From assembly GCA_040285825.1 (NCBI GenBank), contig JAUPSS010000002.1, positions 1,054,001 to 1,118,000 on the forward strand: a stretch of 64,000 nucleotides of DNA, in the 5' to 3' direction. A program made the translations under genes and the position numbers. This DNA comes from Eukaryota sp. TZLM1-RC. Taxonomy: Eukaryota; Metamonada: BaSk clade. Of the stretch, positions 9,540-20,389 are shown in pieces; positions within the stretch are counted from its first letter, which is position 1; each line of letters begins with the position of its first letter. The notes under the pieces are model-generated. The model had not been told where the DNA came from and did not search any database. It worked only from the letters and a program-made list of their open reading frames with translations.

Positions 9540-10690
9540 TGCCTAACTGAATTTTAATTTATTTTCTACGTAATTACAAAACAAAACCAATTATAACACA
9601 TGAGAAACAAAATTCTTCACGCCAACTCTTAATGAATCCTTATACAGCTTGGACATCATTAACGTTAAATACTTGGGAACACTTCTATACAAAGCAAACA
9701 TGATACGATTCTTCCATAAATACCCAGCAAAATTCTTACCACTTGAACGACAAAAATTATCACTATTTTCAAAATTATCAATTATTATTACGAAATTCAG
9801 CCTTGTTCAGGTGGCCATTAGTACTAACTAAGACATCATCATGTCAAATTGAAAATAAGGGATCAACAGTAGTAAAATCAACAACTTGAGAGGAATCCAC
9901 AAAAGGAGCAATTAAATCACCACGACGAGAATCAAACAAATTATTATCGCTATAAAGCTTCAACAAGGGTTCTACTTTGCAATTGAAATTGTAACACTTA
10001 AATATTTTATATATCACATCATGAACAGCATAATGAAGAACTGACCGATATTGAAGAAACTTCTTACAATTCACAATATGACGGAAATTGGCAGACGGTT
10101 TTTCGTTACAAATACAAGCAGAAGTATCCAAAAGTCCACTTGGATACAACCCCAATCTCAACCCCATGTTTTGTTTCCAAGTTTCATTTGTTAAGTGAAA
10201 ATCAAGTGGCCTTGGTTGCTGAGAAATTAAACTAGTGCAATTATGGATTTCTGACAAAAAGGCAGCAAATACGGGATTATAAATCTTAGTCACACTAAGT
10301 CGTCTAGGAAAATCCAGGTCTTCAAAACAATTTAGAAAAGCCTTTTGTAATTTCACAACAGCAAGATGAAGATTAGTCACAGATCTCGAAGGGATAGAAG
10401 GCAAATTTGAAGGAAAACACTAATTGCGCAGATCAATAAGTAATTCTTGCACCATATTTTCGAGAGACTTCAATAAAGGATGTGATTTATTCAAAGAAAT
10501 TTCATCAAATCGGAGTTTCCACTCAAAAAGTAAATTTTTCATACCACCAATGAGAGCATTATTTGCATAAATATTCCGCTTTTGAAAAGCAAACTCCAGC
10601 AAAATTAGGACTAAAAAATGCATGATAAGGAATTTTTGACGGACATATTCCCACCAAATTACCTAAAAAAATCTCAAAGCATAACTTATT
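9540..10690 (-). mobile_element. Retroelement C copy 2 (endonuclease half, decayed)
   Basis: This is a minus-strand copy of the same element as 50745-53010, with high nucleotide similarity over most of its length. It starts in the block ICPSK..Y..FFSP.FA and runs through the zinc motif CICNEKPSANFRHIVNC (near 10080-10140) and the RLE core RRGDL...SSQVV.DF (near 9870-9935). The 3' end is at about 9540-9790. Frames are broken near 10420 and 10560, and a segment of about 200 bases present in copy 1 is missing near 9795-9845. Nothing upstream of the thumb region is retained. Confidence 0.8.
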
Positions 10691-11321
10691 TTTGTTTTTT
10701 GTTTTTCTTGATGGTTCTGGACAACACTCCGTCTCTCGCATTTTTATTTAACATTATAAATTTAGCACTATATATTTCAGATTGTTTCTTTACCATTGTT
10801 TTAGCATTTGTAGTTTATAGAACAGCCGTTGGTCTCAATCATTCGTACTTGTAGATGTTTGATGGCACTTCGGTGGTTGTTTATCATTGACGAATAACAG
10901 AAACAGTCTTCTTTTATTAAATGAATAGAATGAATAAATAAATAATAACACCAAAAATATAAATCTTGAACAATATTGACTACAGATGAGAAGAAAACCT
11001 ACTGGTTGGCCCTTCTAATGACTATCCCCCAATCATAAAGATATCACAGTACTGAAGACTAAGATGGATGAGACTACGTTTAATGCGCAGGTGAAGAGCA
11101 AAGACCAGCGTTTGAAATGGAGTTATCGTCAAGAATGATCATGTTTAACACTAGGAAGTTTTAGTTACTTCAAAACTCCATTGTATACATTGTTTCTAAC
11201 CTTGATTGATTTTATTGATCAATCATGATCACTGCCAAAGTGCAGCTGAAATAAGAAATTTTAATAACAACTGTCCTAGAAAACAGTACCTTACTTAACA
11301 GATTCCTATATCAGATTCCCC
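10691..11321. other. Gene-free stretch
   Basis: Nothing convincing is seen on either strand. ORFs here are short and repetitive in composition. The segment 11060-11150 is somewhat richer in GC than its surroundings, but I see no domain or RNA gene in it. Confidence 0.4.
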
Positions 11322-12020
11322 TTGTTTACTGCAATAGAAAACCCAGAAAACAATAATGTCATCAAAGAAATTTCAGATGAACCAGACAATTTGAAACCTG
11401 ATTTTTGCCGGGATGAAAAAATTCAAAGAGGTGTTCAAATGATACAAATAGATAAATCTCATAACCTTGTATTAGAATCATCACAGTTCTTTCTTTTGAC
11501 ATCTAAGAGTGGAGCTGATTTGTCTTCTTGTTCTTATACAATTTTGGAAACATTCAATGAAAAAGGATTACTTTATCAATTTAATCTCAACCTCGAAAAA
11601 TGGCGTCCATTGTTGATCTGTGGTTATAATATCAACGCATTTGATATACCATTTATTCTTAAACGGATGGAATTAATGAAATATCATTTGATTTCAATAT
11701 TGCACTCTCCTCTGATCAATCTCCTTTTTCCTGGTTTTTCAAAAGATGGGTTATTCACACTTACCTTGCTGGTCTGTTTTCGTTAGACCTTTACAAAATT
11801 TATCGATCCACTTATTCGTTTCCCGGAGGAAGATCTTTGGAAAATGTTTGTTCATCTTAATTTCCTGAACACCGCAAACTAACTTTGTTATCAGATGAAG
11901 AAATTGATTCAGTTAATAACCTTGATACCTTGGATGCTGTTATTGTTCGTGACCACAAAACACTTCAAAAAAAAGATCATCAGTTTGAAAAATCAGTTCT
12001 TAAGTTTAGTAAAAGTTAGT
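11322..12020 (+). pseudogene. Family B DNA polymerase exonuclease-domain fragment
   Basis: The frame from 11322 contains ICGYNINAFDIPFILKRME, the ExoII region of family B DNA polymerases (a binding Asp after GYN..F). After a frameshift near 11690 the next frame gives a segment ending LFSLDLYKIYR, then SLENVC and FPEHRKLTLL, which fits the following part of the 3'-5' exonuclease domain. A stop interrupts it at about 11865, and the open reading fades by 12020. No palm or thumb motifs (DxxSLYPS, YGDTDS) are found downstream, so only the proofreading part survives. The source could be a virus-like or large transposon polymerase or a duplicated cellular gene; I cannot separate these. It is a broken remnant. 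Confidence 0.55.
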
Positions 12021-13041
12021 TTAAAATAAACATCAGTTGTAGTTTTAAAAAAACACCAGGAAAAGCTAAAAAAAGCAGAGAAAAGAAGAGAAAGGAAGTG
12101 ACCAGAACTGTCTGGTATTATTTCAAATTAGGTGCTCATCAAAATCAAAAAGCACTCACCCTTTAAAGTCATTGACTCTGACAAAGAGTCACTGATGTTG
12201 ATCGTAGAAGTGAGGCACCATAAAGATCGGAGAAGAAAGTGTGCCATGAGAGATGACAGAATGGAGTGAAGTTGCATGTTTAAATTTAAATTAAATTTTC
12301 ACATGATGCACACAATGCAGGATTGCTATTATTAGACATCTCGTGTCTTTCACATAGCCTTGATTTTCTCTTGTATCTAAATGATTCAACTAATTTTTCT
12401 AAAGTTTTCTGAATTAATTTTTTTGAAGTTCTTCTTCATTATAACGAAGACTATTCAAAAGTATGGTAATTAAAAAAATTTATTGATCTATAGCATTTGA
12501 TAATAAAAATCAGATCTAATGTAACTAGTTTCAGTGAACCAAGATTTCCTCTACAAACCTGAACTCCTTGTGTTCTCGCCATGTTTGTTCTTGAACCAAT
12601 TTTTGAAAATTATTCAAAAAAATTTTCCTGCTTTTATTGATGATGTTTTGTTTACAAAAATAGGAAATCAATAAAAGAGTGGTCTGTTTCTATCAGCATT
12701 AGCGTTTTGATAACTTTGTCTCATTTTTATGTTTTTCTTTCGTTTTGTATCCAAGAGCATCTGCAAGATTGAATACCTTCTTTGAACCAAAGTGTCATCT
12801 GCGACATCACAGGAAATCAAATTAACAACCTCAGAGTTATCAATCCAATCGTACTAAGAATCAGGTCTATCATCAGAACCAAACTTGTTTGATGACAGTG
12901 TTTCTTTCAGCAAAGACACATTAATACACGAGATTCTTACACTTTTTACCCTATTGAAATGATTTTGGATTTTCAAAATTTATTTTTCTCTTCATTTTTA
13001 ATTTCAAAAGATTTTTTATTGATCCAAAGAAACTAACAAAA
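12021..13041. other. Gene-free AT-rich stretch
   Basis: No coding region, repeat family or RNA gene could be supported. Short purine-rich runs occur at about 12060-12110. Confidence 0.4.
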
Positions 13042-13540
13042 CTAAGGACATTCTGGACAGCGTGAGGATTGAGGAACAGTACGAGGTGCTATCTCACTCC
13101 CCATTACTTCAAAGGTTTCCTGGTCAGCTTTGTCTGACTGTACCAAAAACTTGTTTTGAGAAAGCTTCTTTTTGATATGTGCTTTACTGAGAAAGTTGCT
13201 GTTGGGATAGCGAACGAATACAGGATCGTTTTCTACAAAATCTGTTTCAGCAAACTCAACAAAATCAGAACCTTGAATTAATTGTTGTCTACTATCTAAG
13301 GTCCTCCCAACGTAAACGGATCTTGCTTCGTCGTAGTTTTCGAAGCTACATACTTCATATATGTCTTCCTTGATGGGTTCCTCTAGACCAGAGGGAATGC
13401 GTTTGAGACCAATTTTTTGTCCTTTCTGAGGCATCGTAACAAATGGTGTGAGAATATGTTCTCAATGCTACTTGCGATATCCTTACCGCAAAATGATATC
13501 CTTTTTGAAACTCGAGAGGAATGGCTTGTTGTAACGCCAT
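13042..13540 (-). CDS. Small Tudor-like protein, possibly SGF29 C-terminal type (two exons)
   Basis: Exon 1 is 13540-13487 and exon 2 is 13425-13042, joined over a 61-nt intron (GTAAGG...GCCTCAG, 13426-13486) in phase 0. The product has 145 residues. The second half (ENDPVFVRYPNSNFLSKAHI, then a strand pair) resembles the second Tudor domain of SGF29, whose pattern is V.ALYP.T..FY.A, and the preceding EDIYEVC.FE.YDEA resembles the end of the first Tudor. SGF29 reads H3K4 methylation for the SAGA complex. The N-terminal coiled-coil of SGF29 is missing and the first Tudor looks incomplete, so the family call is tentative. The start at 13540 gives an intron-consistent frame; the ATG at 13434 lies inside the proposed intron. 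Confidence 0.4.
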
Positions 13541-14437
13541 TTACAAGAACTCAAACTTAAGAACTATCAATTGTTTGATATACTGATTATTATTTACATG
13601 TATAGCTAAGAATTCTACCCTTATCAACATTATTTTGAAAGGGAACATCACCAGAAAATGATTTCCACGATTCCCTTGTCATATTATAGAGGAAATTTAT
13701 TTCAGAAAATGAATCGTCGGACGAACCAAGGAACATTGGATTAGAAATCTTAGTTCGAAAAATGAAAAATTACAATCCTACAGTAATTGTACATTGAAAG
13801 CCTTGGAAGCGACAATTGTGTGTTGAGTGAGTGTTGGCAACTCAAAAAATGTACGATTATGTCATTGTCTATATGCTCTAAACTTTCTATTCCCTTCACA
13901 GATCTTTGCAGTACATATGATCTACAATTAATAAGAAAATGTGAGTGATCAGTTTTAAACTTGTTGGAAGTAATAGTAATAATAGAAATATTTTGGAATT
14001 GATAAAATAAGTTAATTTAGTTATTTCCTTTGGTAAAAATTTAGAAGTAAAACTTGAAAGAATTTCAAAAACAACAGTGTAGACACAGAGTTCGGGCAAG
14101 CTCAACAACTTTCGGTAGTGAAGAAACATAGAAATAGGGATTGGCAGGGAACAGTGTTGCCAATACACGAAAATTTTTATACATAGTGAAATATTAGATC
14201 AATTCGATTTTATAGGCTCAAACATTATTAAAGTTTATTATTGTACCGCAGTCTGGTATGCTGGCGAGACTTCTTCTGTCTCAGTTCCTGACGTTAAAAG
14301 CAGTGAGGCATACCAAACATTCTTCGTCCTAGAGGGAAAGAAATGGGAAGGGAGAAACGGGTGTTGTGACTCTCGAAAAATATGTGTATGCAAGAACGAA
14401 CCTGAAAATTACACTAGGTAAGAACTGAATAAAGAAA
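13541..14437. other. Gene-free stretch
   Basis: A minus-strand ORF of 90 codons at 13896-14168 is hydrophobic and low-complexity, and I do not accept it. No other signal was found. Confidence 0.35.
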
Positions 14438-14967
14438 TTACACTTATGCCTGTAATTAGTCTCACTGTGACTAATTTTGTACTCAGCATTTTCAATGTCC
14501 AGGACAATATTAGTCTCAGTGAGACTATTTGTGCACTGAGACTAATTCTGTACTGAGACTAATTGTGCACTGAGACTAAATTTGTCCTGATGTTCTGAAG
14601 TAATAAAAACATTTTATTTGGTCGAACTATTCTAATACATAGCAATCATCATCATCTCCTTGCAAGGATTGCGGAGCTCAACTCTCGCAAATGCTCGGAG
14701 GATAGGGGACCCTGAAAAAATATTGTTCATTAACAAAGGATAGGAGCTACTGAAAGGAACAAACTCGAAAGAATACAATCTTTTATATGTGTATAATACC
14801 ACACTATAGTTACGTTTTCATAGGTGAATGTTCCCTGAAAAAGAGATCGTGTTTACTGTTGAGCTATAACATCCGTTGCAAACTTTATCAAATGGCAAAT
14901 ATTTTGGACAATATTAGTCTCAGTGAGACTAATTGTGCACTGAGACTAATTACAGGCATAAGTGTAA
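14438..14967. mobile_element. Palindrome-array MITE, about 530 bp
   Basis: Terminal inverted repeats: TTACACTTATGCCTGTAATT at 14438 and its complement ending at 14967. Just inside both ends are repeated units built on the palindrome TTAGTCTCASTGAGACTAA and its half-sites, separated by GTGCAC, CTGTAC or TTTTGT spacers (14455-14580 and 14905-14950). The interior encodes nothing convincing. The same subterminal array occurs in the element at 20390-21511, whose tips differ. It is probably mobilised by the same transposase family. Confidence 0.75.
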
Positions 14968-15258
14968 ATTGTGAAACTTTATACAAACTCATGGAATTTA
15001 AAAATTCCCTGCATTAAACACACAACTGCTGTGACTAACCACAATTTCATCAATTTTGACATCACATTACTATTTTTACGAAAGATAATGATTGAAGCAG
15101 GTACAATATCCATTATAAATATGTCTATTTATCAGTTTGGCCATGTATTATTGTTTTGTGGATGTAAGAAGTTGAAAATAAACCAAAGTTTAAAAGTAAC
15201 TGAAACACAGAAATCAATCATTTCTTATTGTCTGTGCACGTTCCATTTCCAGTGAGGT

Positions 15259-15492
15259 CTATGTAGTCATGGATACCTGCCTGCTCTCTTCATCAGTTCT
15301 TTGAGCAGCCAGTATGTGATAATATTGGTGGACAGCTTGCTGGCCAGAGTTTTTGCTGTACGCTTCCCTGAAGACAGTCGTTTTCTGACTCAACCACAAT
15401 TGTGGATCCAATGTCTTGACTTTGTGGCGGTATCTGAGCCAGTCGGTCATAACTGCCCTGCACCAGCCATTTATGCTGGCTTTGTACTTCAC
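15259..15492 (-). CDS. Unassigned ORF in a GC-richer patch
   Basis: Seventy-odd codons without a stop, in a patch (15250-15700) noticeably richer in GC than its flanks. The predicted peptide is rich in Trp, Tyr, Gln and Arg and looks more like a real protein than most intergenic ORFs. However, the frame begins behind a TAA with GTG as the first plausible start, and the first ATG is at about 15450. It may be an exon of a decayed gene or of a mobile element. I recognise no family. Confidence 0.2.
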   Translation of the reverse strand: MKYKASINGWCRAVMTDWLRYRHKVKTLDPQLWLSQKTTVFREAYSKNSGQQAVHQYYHILAAQRTDEESRQVSMTT

Positions 15493-15499
15493 AACAACA

Positions 15500-16250
15500 T
15501 GAACTATCGGGAAGAGTGACCCTTAATCAAGGAAACAGTACCTACATCTGCCGTTGCGGATTAACAATCCAAAACAACCTCGAGCAAGCCTTTCCGCATA
15601 CCTTCAGACGACAGAGACTCACCCCTATCGCTAGTTTGAAGCCTGCTTTTGTTCCCTTTTTTTGTTTCCTTTTTGAATCATCATTGCGCGAAATTAACAG
15701 ATGTTCAAGCGATGACGATTTAACACAATAAATATTCTTGAATAGTGTAATATATAAATATATTAATAGTGGAAACAGAATGTTTTACTGGGGACTCTAC
15801 ATAGTATAGCATCAAATACAATGTGCAGTATATATAAAACTGCAACACTAAGAAAACAAAGAAACTGAAAAATAGTAAAGTTTGAAACCTCAATCAATGT
15901 TATGTAATAGAAAGCTGCGATTGGGTTCACTTCGAATAAATCCAGAAAATTGTACAACCTGGTAATGAATTTGGTAAGAGAAAAGTAAGAGCTAAAGTGT
16001 TATAGGTCGTAAATCGGCGCTCGCGTGATATCTGAGTTACCTGATAACCGCTGATTGAGACTTTTCCATAGAAATAAGTGCATTACGTAGAGAAGGAAGG
16101 TTGTCATGGGATAGAAGAAGATCGAAGGTGTATGGCATTGATAGGGAGGCGTGAGAAGAGGTGGTTGTTAACAGGTGGGTGCGTTGTTGTGAATTTGAAA
16201 TTAAGCTCATCAGTTGCAAATCACCAGAGAAAAATGAAAAATGAACCCAA
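15500..16250. other. Intergenic stretch before the polytopic membrane gene
   Basis: No gene, repeat or RNA recognised. It contains the 3' part of the GC-richer patch (to about 15700) followed by ordinary AT-rich DNA. Confidence 0.35.
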
Positions 16251-16252
16251 AC

Positions 16253-16267
16253 CTACATTGGTGTAAA
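16253..16267 (+). promoter_or_regulatory. Promoter-like motif P1 upstream of the membrane-protein gene
   Basis: CTACATTGGTGTAAA, about 30 bases 5' of the ATG at 16298. Related blocks precede the SAC3-like gene (TTTACATCGGTGTAAA), phosphomannomutase (TCTACATCAACGTAAA) and, shorter, trehalose synthase (CCTTTATCGGTGAAGG). The block is an imperfect inverted repeat. Confidence 0.45.
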
Positions 16268-16297
16268 TCTTTTACCGACTGCAACACATCTATTTGA

Positions 16298-19243
16298 ATG
16301 ATGCCTGATGAGCCCTCGGATTCATTCCACTTTTCCTCGAGGTACATTTTAGCGCTTATACCAACATGGGTAGTCATTGCTTTTTTGGGAGGTCGTCATT
16401 CTTTACTTTTCGTTGGTTTTGGGGTACTTGCCAATCTGCTATCCAGAATCACCAATAATGATATTGCATCTCTGTCATCCAAGTTGATTACACATTTTTG
16501 CTACTTTATGTTTGTGCTGTTACGCTTCATTTCCACTGCTTCCTTCTCTTTTTCCATTATATTCTGGCTTTGTTACATTTCGATCTATTCGACCACGACT
16601 TCTCTTCTTATCTTACTCACTTCTGCTGCTTCATCCCTCTTCCCTCCCTCATTTTCCCAATCCTTCCAGCGTCTACTGTATATCTCAACACTCTTGTCAT
16701 CTCTTCCTGGTGCTCACTTCTTCAATACCCTCTTCTTTGCCCCTCTTATCACCAATACAGCCATCTCGTACTCTCTGTCACTCATCACATCCATCAGCTA
16801 TGTCTTTGCCCTTGTCCTCAACACTGGACAATCTCTGTTAGGCAACACTAAGCTGTGCAAACTCTCTCATTTCCTTTCTACTCTTTCCATTCACCTTCTT
16901 CCCCTCCTGTCAATGCTTGTCAACAACGGATTTAGCATCTACCACGCTGCCTTCCTGCTCTCTCTTGGTGCGTTGCTTTCCTACCTCATAGATCAATCTC
17001 AGACCATTTCTTCCCCTTCTCCCTCCCCAAAGACTCCCTTGGTTAGTGTGGGACATACCATTAGTTCAGCATTTGTCAATGTTAAACTTATCTCGATCGT
17101 TCGGTTTATAATTCCCTTGTCTCTTTCACTTTCCCTTCTTCCTGGTTTTGTGAATCCTGATCATGCTGGACTTCGAGGTCCTTTGGTGTTGCTTTGTTCA
17201 GTGTTTGGTATCCCATTATTGGTTCAATTAGGTAAAATCTACCAAAACTCGGAAGAATTCACAAGAAATGCCAGATTATTGACCCTTCTCGTCTCGGTTT
17301 TGGTCTCCCTTATGGTCTTTGCTTTCTTTGGAGTTGCAACTCCTCTGCCTGCTCTGACTGTTACTATTTTAGGAAGTTTCCTTTTAGGTTATATCTTCTA
17401 TTCCACTACTAAATCTCTATTCCTAAAGACTTTTTCCCAATACCGATTCAAAACCATTTACCTCCTTCTAATCTCAACTTACTCAATTTCTCTTATCCAT
17501 TCCTATCTTACCTTCTCTCACCTCTCTTCAATCCCCCCTGTCTTAGTTTTGGTTTTACCTTTACCTTTGGCTTTAGCAGTTGGAACCCTCGCAGTGTTTT
17601 TGTTGTTAAAAAGTGGGGAAAGTCATTTGACTGATGTTTTCATTCTGTTATTCACCATTGCTCAATCTTTTGTGGAGTGTTTAATTAAAAGTTTACCTCA
17701 TGAACATTCATTATTACCACCACTCTTCATTGTTCTTTCTTCTGCTTTAATTTTGGTAATTTCATGTCACTCGAAGCTGAGTGAACGAACGAAAGCTTCT
17801 ACAAGAGCTTTTATAGTTTCTTTAGCCTATGGGAAGCTAGTCTTGATCATTCCCACCTTTCGACCTGCAGGTGACGTGATTGATTGGTTTTTTAGGGTTT
17901 TATTCCTTTCTATTTCGGTTACTGGTTCACTTTTGGACTATGAAAAAGTCCGTACTTTGTCTGAATTGGTTTTTCAACATGCTTTCTTTGGTTTCCTGTC
18001 GTCTTTTTCTACTTGTTTAATCCTGTTACCCCCATTATTATTTTCCTTGACTGGAGTACAAATTTCGATTCCCTCCTTCTTCCTTTTCCTCTATGCTTTC
18101 ACCATGTTTTACCTCTACATTTCAACCCTCCCTCTCTTTCCTTCCTTTGCAACCTGGGTTCGTTTTGGAGAGGAAGAAGGTAAAGAAGTGATGGCCAGGG
18201 TAAAGAAATTTTGTGCTATTTCTATTGTCTTAGTTTTCTCTGCTCTCTTGTTTTATTATTCTGCTCCTAGGTCTGTATTTTTTGATGAAACTCCCGTCAC
18301 TTTTGGTGGGTTTTTCTATCTCTGCTTGTCAGCTTTGATTATAGTTAATTCAGCATTCTTTGCACCATTGAAGGCTTCATCAATGTCAAAGTTCACCAGT
18401 TTTACTTCTAAATCACACGTCAAATTGATTATTACACTTTTGAATTCTTTATTAAGTTCATTTGCTCTAACCAAATGGACAAGCTTATCTTCGTTTTCCG
18501 ATTACGGAGTATTCTTTTTAATGATGATAACTCTATTTTTTGCTCTATTTAGTTTATTCAATTCGCTGCCTCAACTAAGTAATTTTGTTTTTGTTCCAAT
18601 ACTCTCTGCTGTTTTTGGTTTAACTTTTTCTATTTGCTGTTTCATCATTCCCTTATTCCGTCCTGCTTTGGCAATTTCCTTGCTTAATGTGGTTTTAATT
18701 TCAACATCAATTAGCATTATAGCATGTAAGGCTATTAAACGGAGTTCCCTACCCACAGAATTTACTGAGCCGTTACTTGTCACCAATTCTCTCAATTTGG
18801 GAGTTTTGTGGCTTTGCTTGGTTTATTATATGTCTAAATACTTTGTAGGATTCTCCCCTGAAGTTTTTCTTTCAAGTGTTTTGTTTCTATTTATAGAAAC
18901 TAATAAGTTGACAAGCTCTTTAACCATTATGCTTGCTGGGCTGCCTTTTTCTGCAATTTTTGCTTTATTTTTTGATCCTATTACTGTTGTTTTTCCAACA
19001 ATTTTCTTTTTATTTGGAGTATGTATTATTTATTTTATGGTTTTATTCTTTGTCTTGTTTGGTGATTATAAATTAAATCACTTTCAGTCAATTGGGCTCT
19101 CCATTGTTGTAGTTTTGTTGAGTATTCCTGCAAAATCTATAGTGGTTACTCTCATAGCCCTGGTGACTGTCATTCAACTCGTTTCTAGTGTTGTAATTCA
19201 AACTTATCTGACCACTGGATATGATCGTGTAAGGACTGATTAG
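16298..19243 (+). CDS. Large polytopic membrane protein, family not recognised
   Basis: This is a single open frame of 981 residues. Hydrophobic segments of 18-25 residues occur almost end to end (roughly 20-26 candidate transmembrane helices), with only short polar loops, for example around residues 225-250, 310-325 and 620-640. There is no signal for an ATPase, kinase, phosphatase or glycosyltransferase catalytic motif, no long soluble domain, and no clear internal duplication by eye. The dense Leu/Phe/Ser composition is typical of ER or vacuolar polytopic proteins of protists. The start could be the first or second of two tandem ATGs (16298 and 16301). An insertion-site-like P1 block lies just upstream. 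The role is unknown; transporter or lipid-pathway membrane protein are only possibilities. Confidence 0.8.
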   Translation: MMPDEPSDSFHFSSRYILALIPTWVVIAFLGGRHSLLFVGFGVLANLLSRITNNDIASLSSKLITHFCYFMFVLLRFISTASFSFSIIFWLCYISIYSTTTSLLILLTSAASSLFPPSFSQSFQRLLYISTLLSSLPGAHFFNTLFFAPLITNTAISYSLSLITSISYVFALVLNTGQSLLGNTKLCKLSHFLSTLSIHLLPLLSMLVNNGFSIYHAAFLLSLGALLSYLIDQSQTISSPSPSPKTPLVSVGHTISSAFVNVKLISIVRFIIPLSLSLSLLPGFVNPDHAGLRGPLVLLCSVFGIPLLVQLGKIYQNSEEFTRNARLLTLLVSVLVSLMVFAFFGVATPLPALTVTILGSFLLGYIFYSTTKSLFLKTFSQYRFKTIYLLLISTYSISLIHSYLTFSHLSSIPPVLVLVLPLPLALAVGTLAVFLLLKSGESHLTDVFILLFTIAQSFVECLIKSLPHEHSLLPPLFIVLSSALILVISCHSKLSERTKASTRAFIVSLAYGKLVLIIPTFRPAGDVIDWFFRVLFLSISVTGSLLDYEKVRTLSELVFQHAFFGFLSSFSTCLILLPPLLFSLTGVQISIPSFFLFLYAFTMFYLYISTLPLFPSFATWVRFGEEEGKEVMARVKKFCAISIVLVFSALLFYYSAPRSVFFDETPVTFGGFFYLCLSALIIVNSAFFAPLKASSMSKFTSFTSKSHVKLIITLLNSLLSSFALTKWTSLSSFSDYGVFFLMMITLFFALFSLFNSLPQLSNFVFVPILSAVFGLTFSICCFIIPLFRPALAISLLNVVLISTSISIIACKAIKRSSLPTEFTEPLLVTNSLNLGVLWLCLVYYMSKYFVGFSPEVFLSSVLFLFIETNKLTSSLTIMLAGLPFSAIFALFFDPITVVFPTIFFLFGVCIIYFMVLFFVLFGDYKLNHFQSIGLSIVVVLLSIPAKSIVVTLIALVTVIQLVSSVVIQTYLTTGYDRVRTD

Positions 19244-19740
19244 ATGGAAAAACAAAATAAAGGCAAAATGTAAGTGTTTCCTCATGTTTGTATCATCTGT
19301 TCTATTTATTCAACATTAATAATCTTGAATTAGGTTACAAAAACTATCTGCAGTATTAGACTAAAATGAATAGAAATAGGATAACATCTGCTAAAACTCA
19401 AGTAATAAAGTATACCATTAAATAAGAACTTCAGAATTTGACTTTCTTCTCTAAACCAAAATGTTATTTGCAACGTTACAGCAAAAAAAGATAACAATTG
19501 CTTCAAAGTTTGTAATCCAATCTTAGTAAACTTTAACTCTATCAGCAGAACCCTAATGTCCAACTATTTAACGGCAGTGCTTGTGCTACGAAAATTTCTT
19601 TCATACGCAGGATTTCCGCAAATTGAATGTAAGAACAGAATAAGAGGAGCAATTTTTCCCTTTTTACCAATTGAGAGCATGGCGTTAATACTAAGTGAAT
19701 TTAAGATTACATAAGGAGTTTTTTCTACTTCCTGGGATTT
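19244..19740. other. 3' flank of the membrane-protein gene
   Basis: AT-rich, with no supported gene. Minus-strand ORFs of 60-80 codons here overlap the end of the membrane gene and lack protein-like composition. Confidence 0.4.
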
Positions 19741-19744
19741 GAAT

Positions 19745-19922
19745 TATATTTATTCCACGAGAAACTAAACAACAAACTTAAATTCTAAATCTTCATACCC
19801 CAAATCAGCCAAAAAGATTGACTGGAAGTTCTTCCTTCATAAAAACGACCAAGAGGTAATAAAGCAGAAGATAATAGGGTGACAACACCTTTAAAAATTG
19901 AAAATACAATTCTGTTCTGTCA
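19745..19922 (-). mobile_element. Retroelement B 3'-end fragment
   Basis: Nearly the same sequence as 43655-43815 and 7140-7310 (minus): the C-terminal codons and 3' end of element B. It is tail-adjacent to the plus-strand B copy that starts at about 19923, forming an inverted pair. Confidence 0.75.
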
Positions 19923-20389
19923 AGATTCCTGTTGAAGTCAGTCCTGATTCTTCAATCCCATTGTCTGTTCAACTTCGTTCATTTACAAGTAAGTTGAAGA
20001 GAAATGAATGGGACATAAGTAGCTTTTGTAAATTTTTTTTGCAAAAAAGAATCTTTTGTCAACAAAAATGCTGTCTACAAACAAAATTCAATGCAAAAAG
20101 TCAAACAACAAAGAAAACTATGTCTTCGAGGAAGGTACGGTGCCGGAGTTCAGACATTATTTTCCTCTGTTATTGCCAAACCAACTCCTTAAACAGTTGA
20201 AAAATTGAAGAAGCTCCATCCTGAAGAAAATTTTGTTTGTCCAAAACCCAATATTTGTGAGTTTTGGACTAATAATCCAATTATCTGTTGGGTCAATATG
20301 GGGCTGCATCAAATAATAAACTACGGATAAACGGAAACAGGGTGTTTATTACAGCGGGTGTGAATAATCAAGGGAAATTATGCGAGAAT

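Noticed and set aside
13896-14168. 90-codon hydrophobic minus-strand ORF
   Set aside because: Low-complexity Leu/Ile runs typical of AT-rich noncoding DNA and no supporting context.
14455-14580. CRISPR-like array of the repeated TTAGTCTCA units
   Set aside because: Repeats are palindromic, irregularly spaced, found only at transposon ends, and the genome is eukaryotic.
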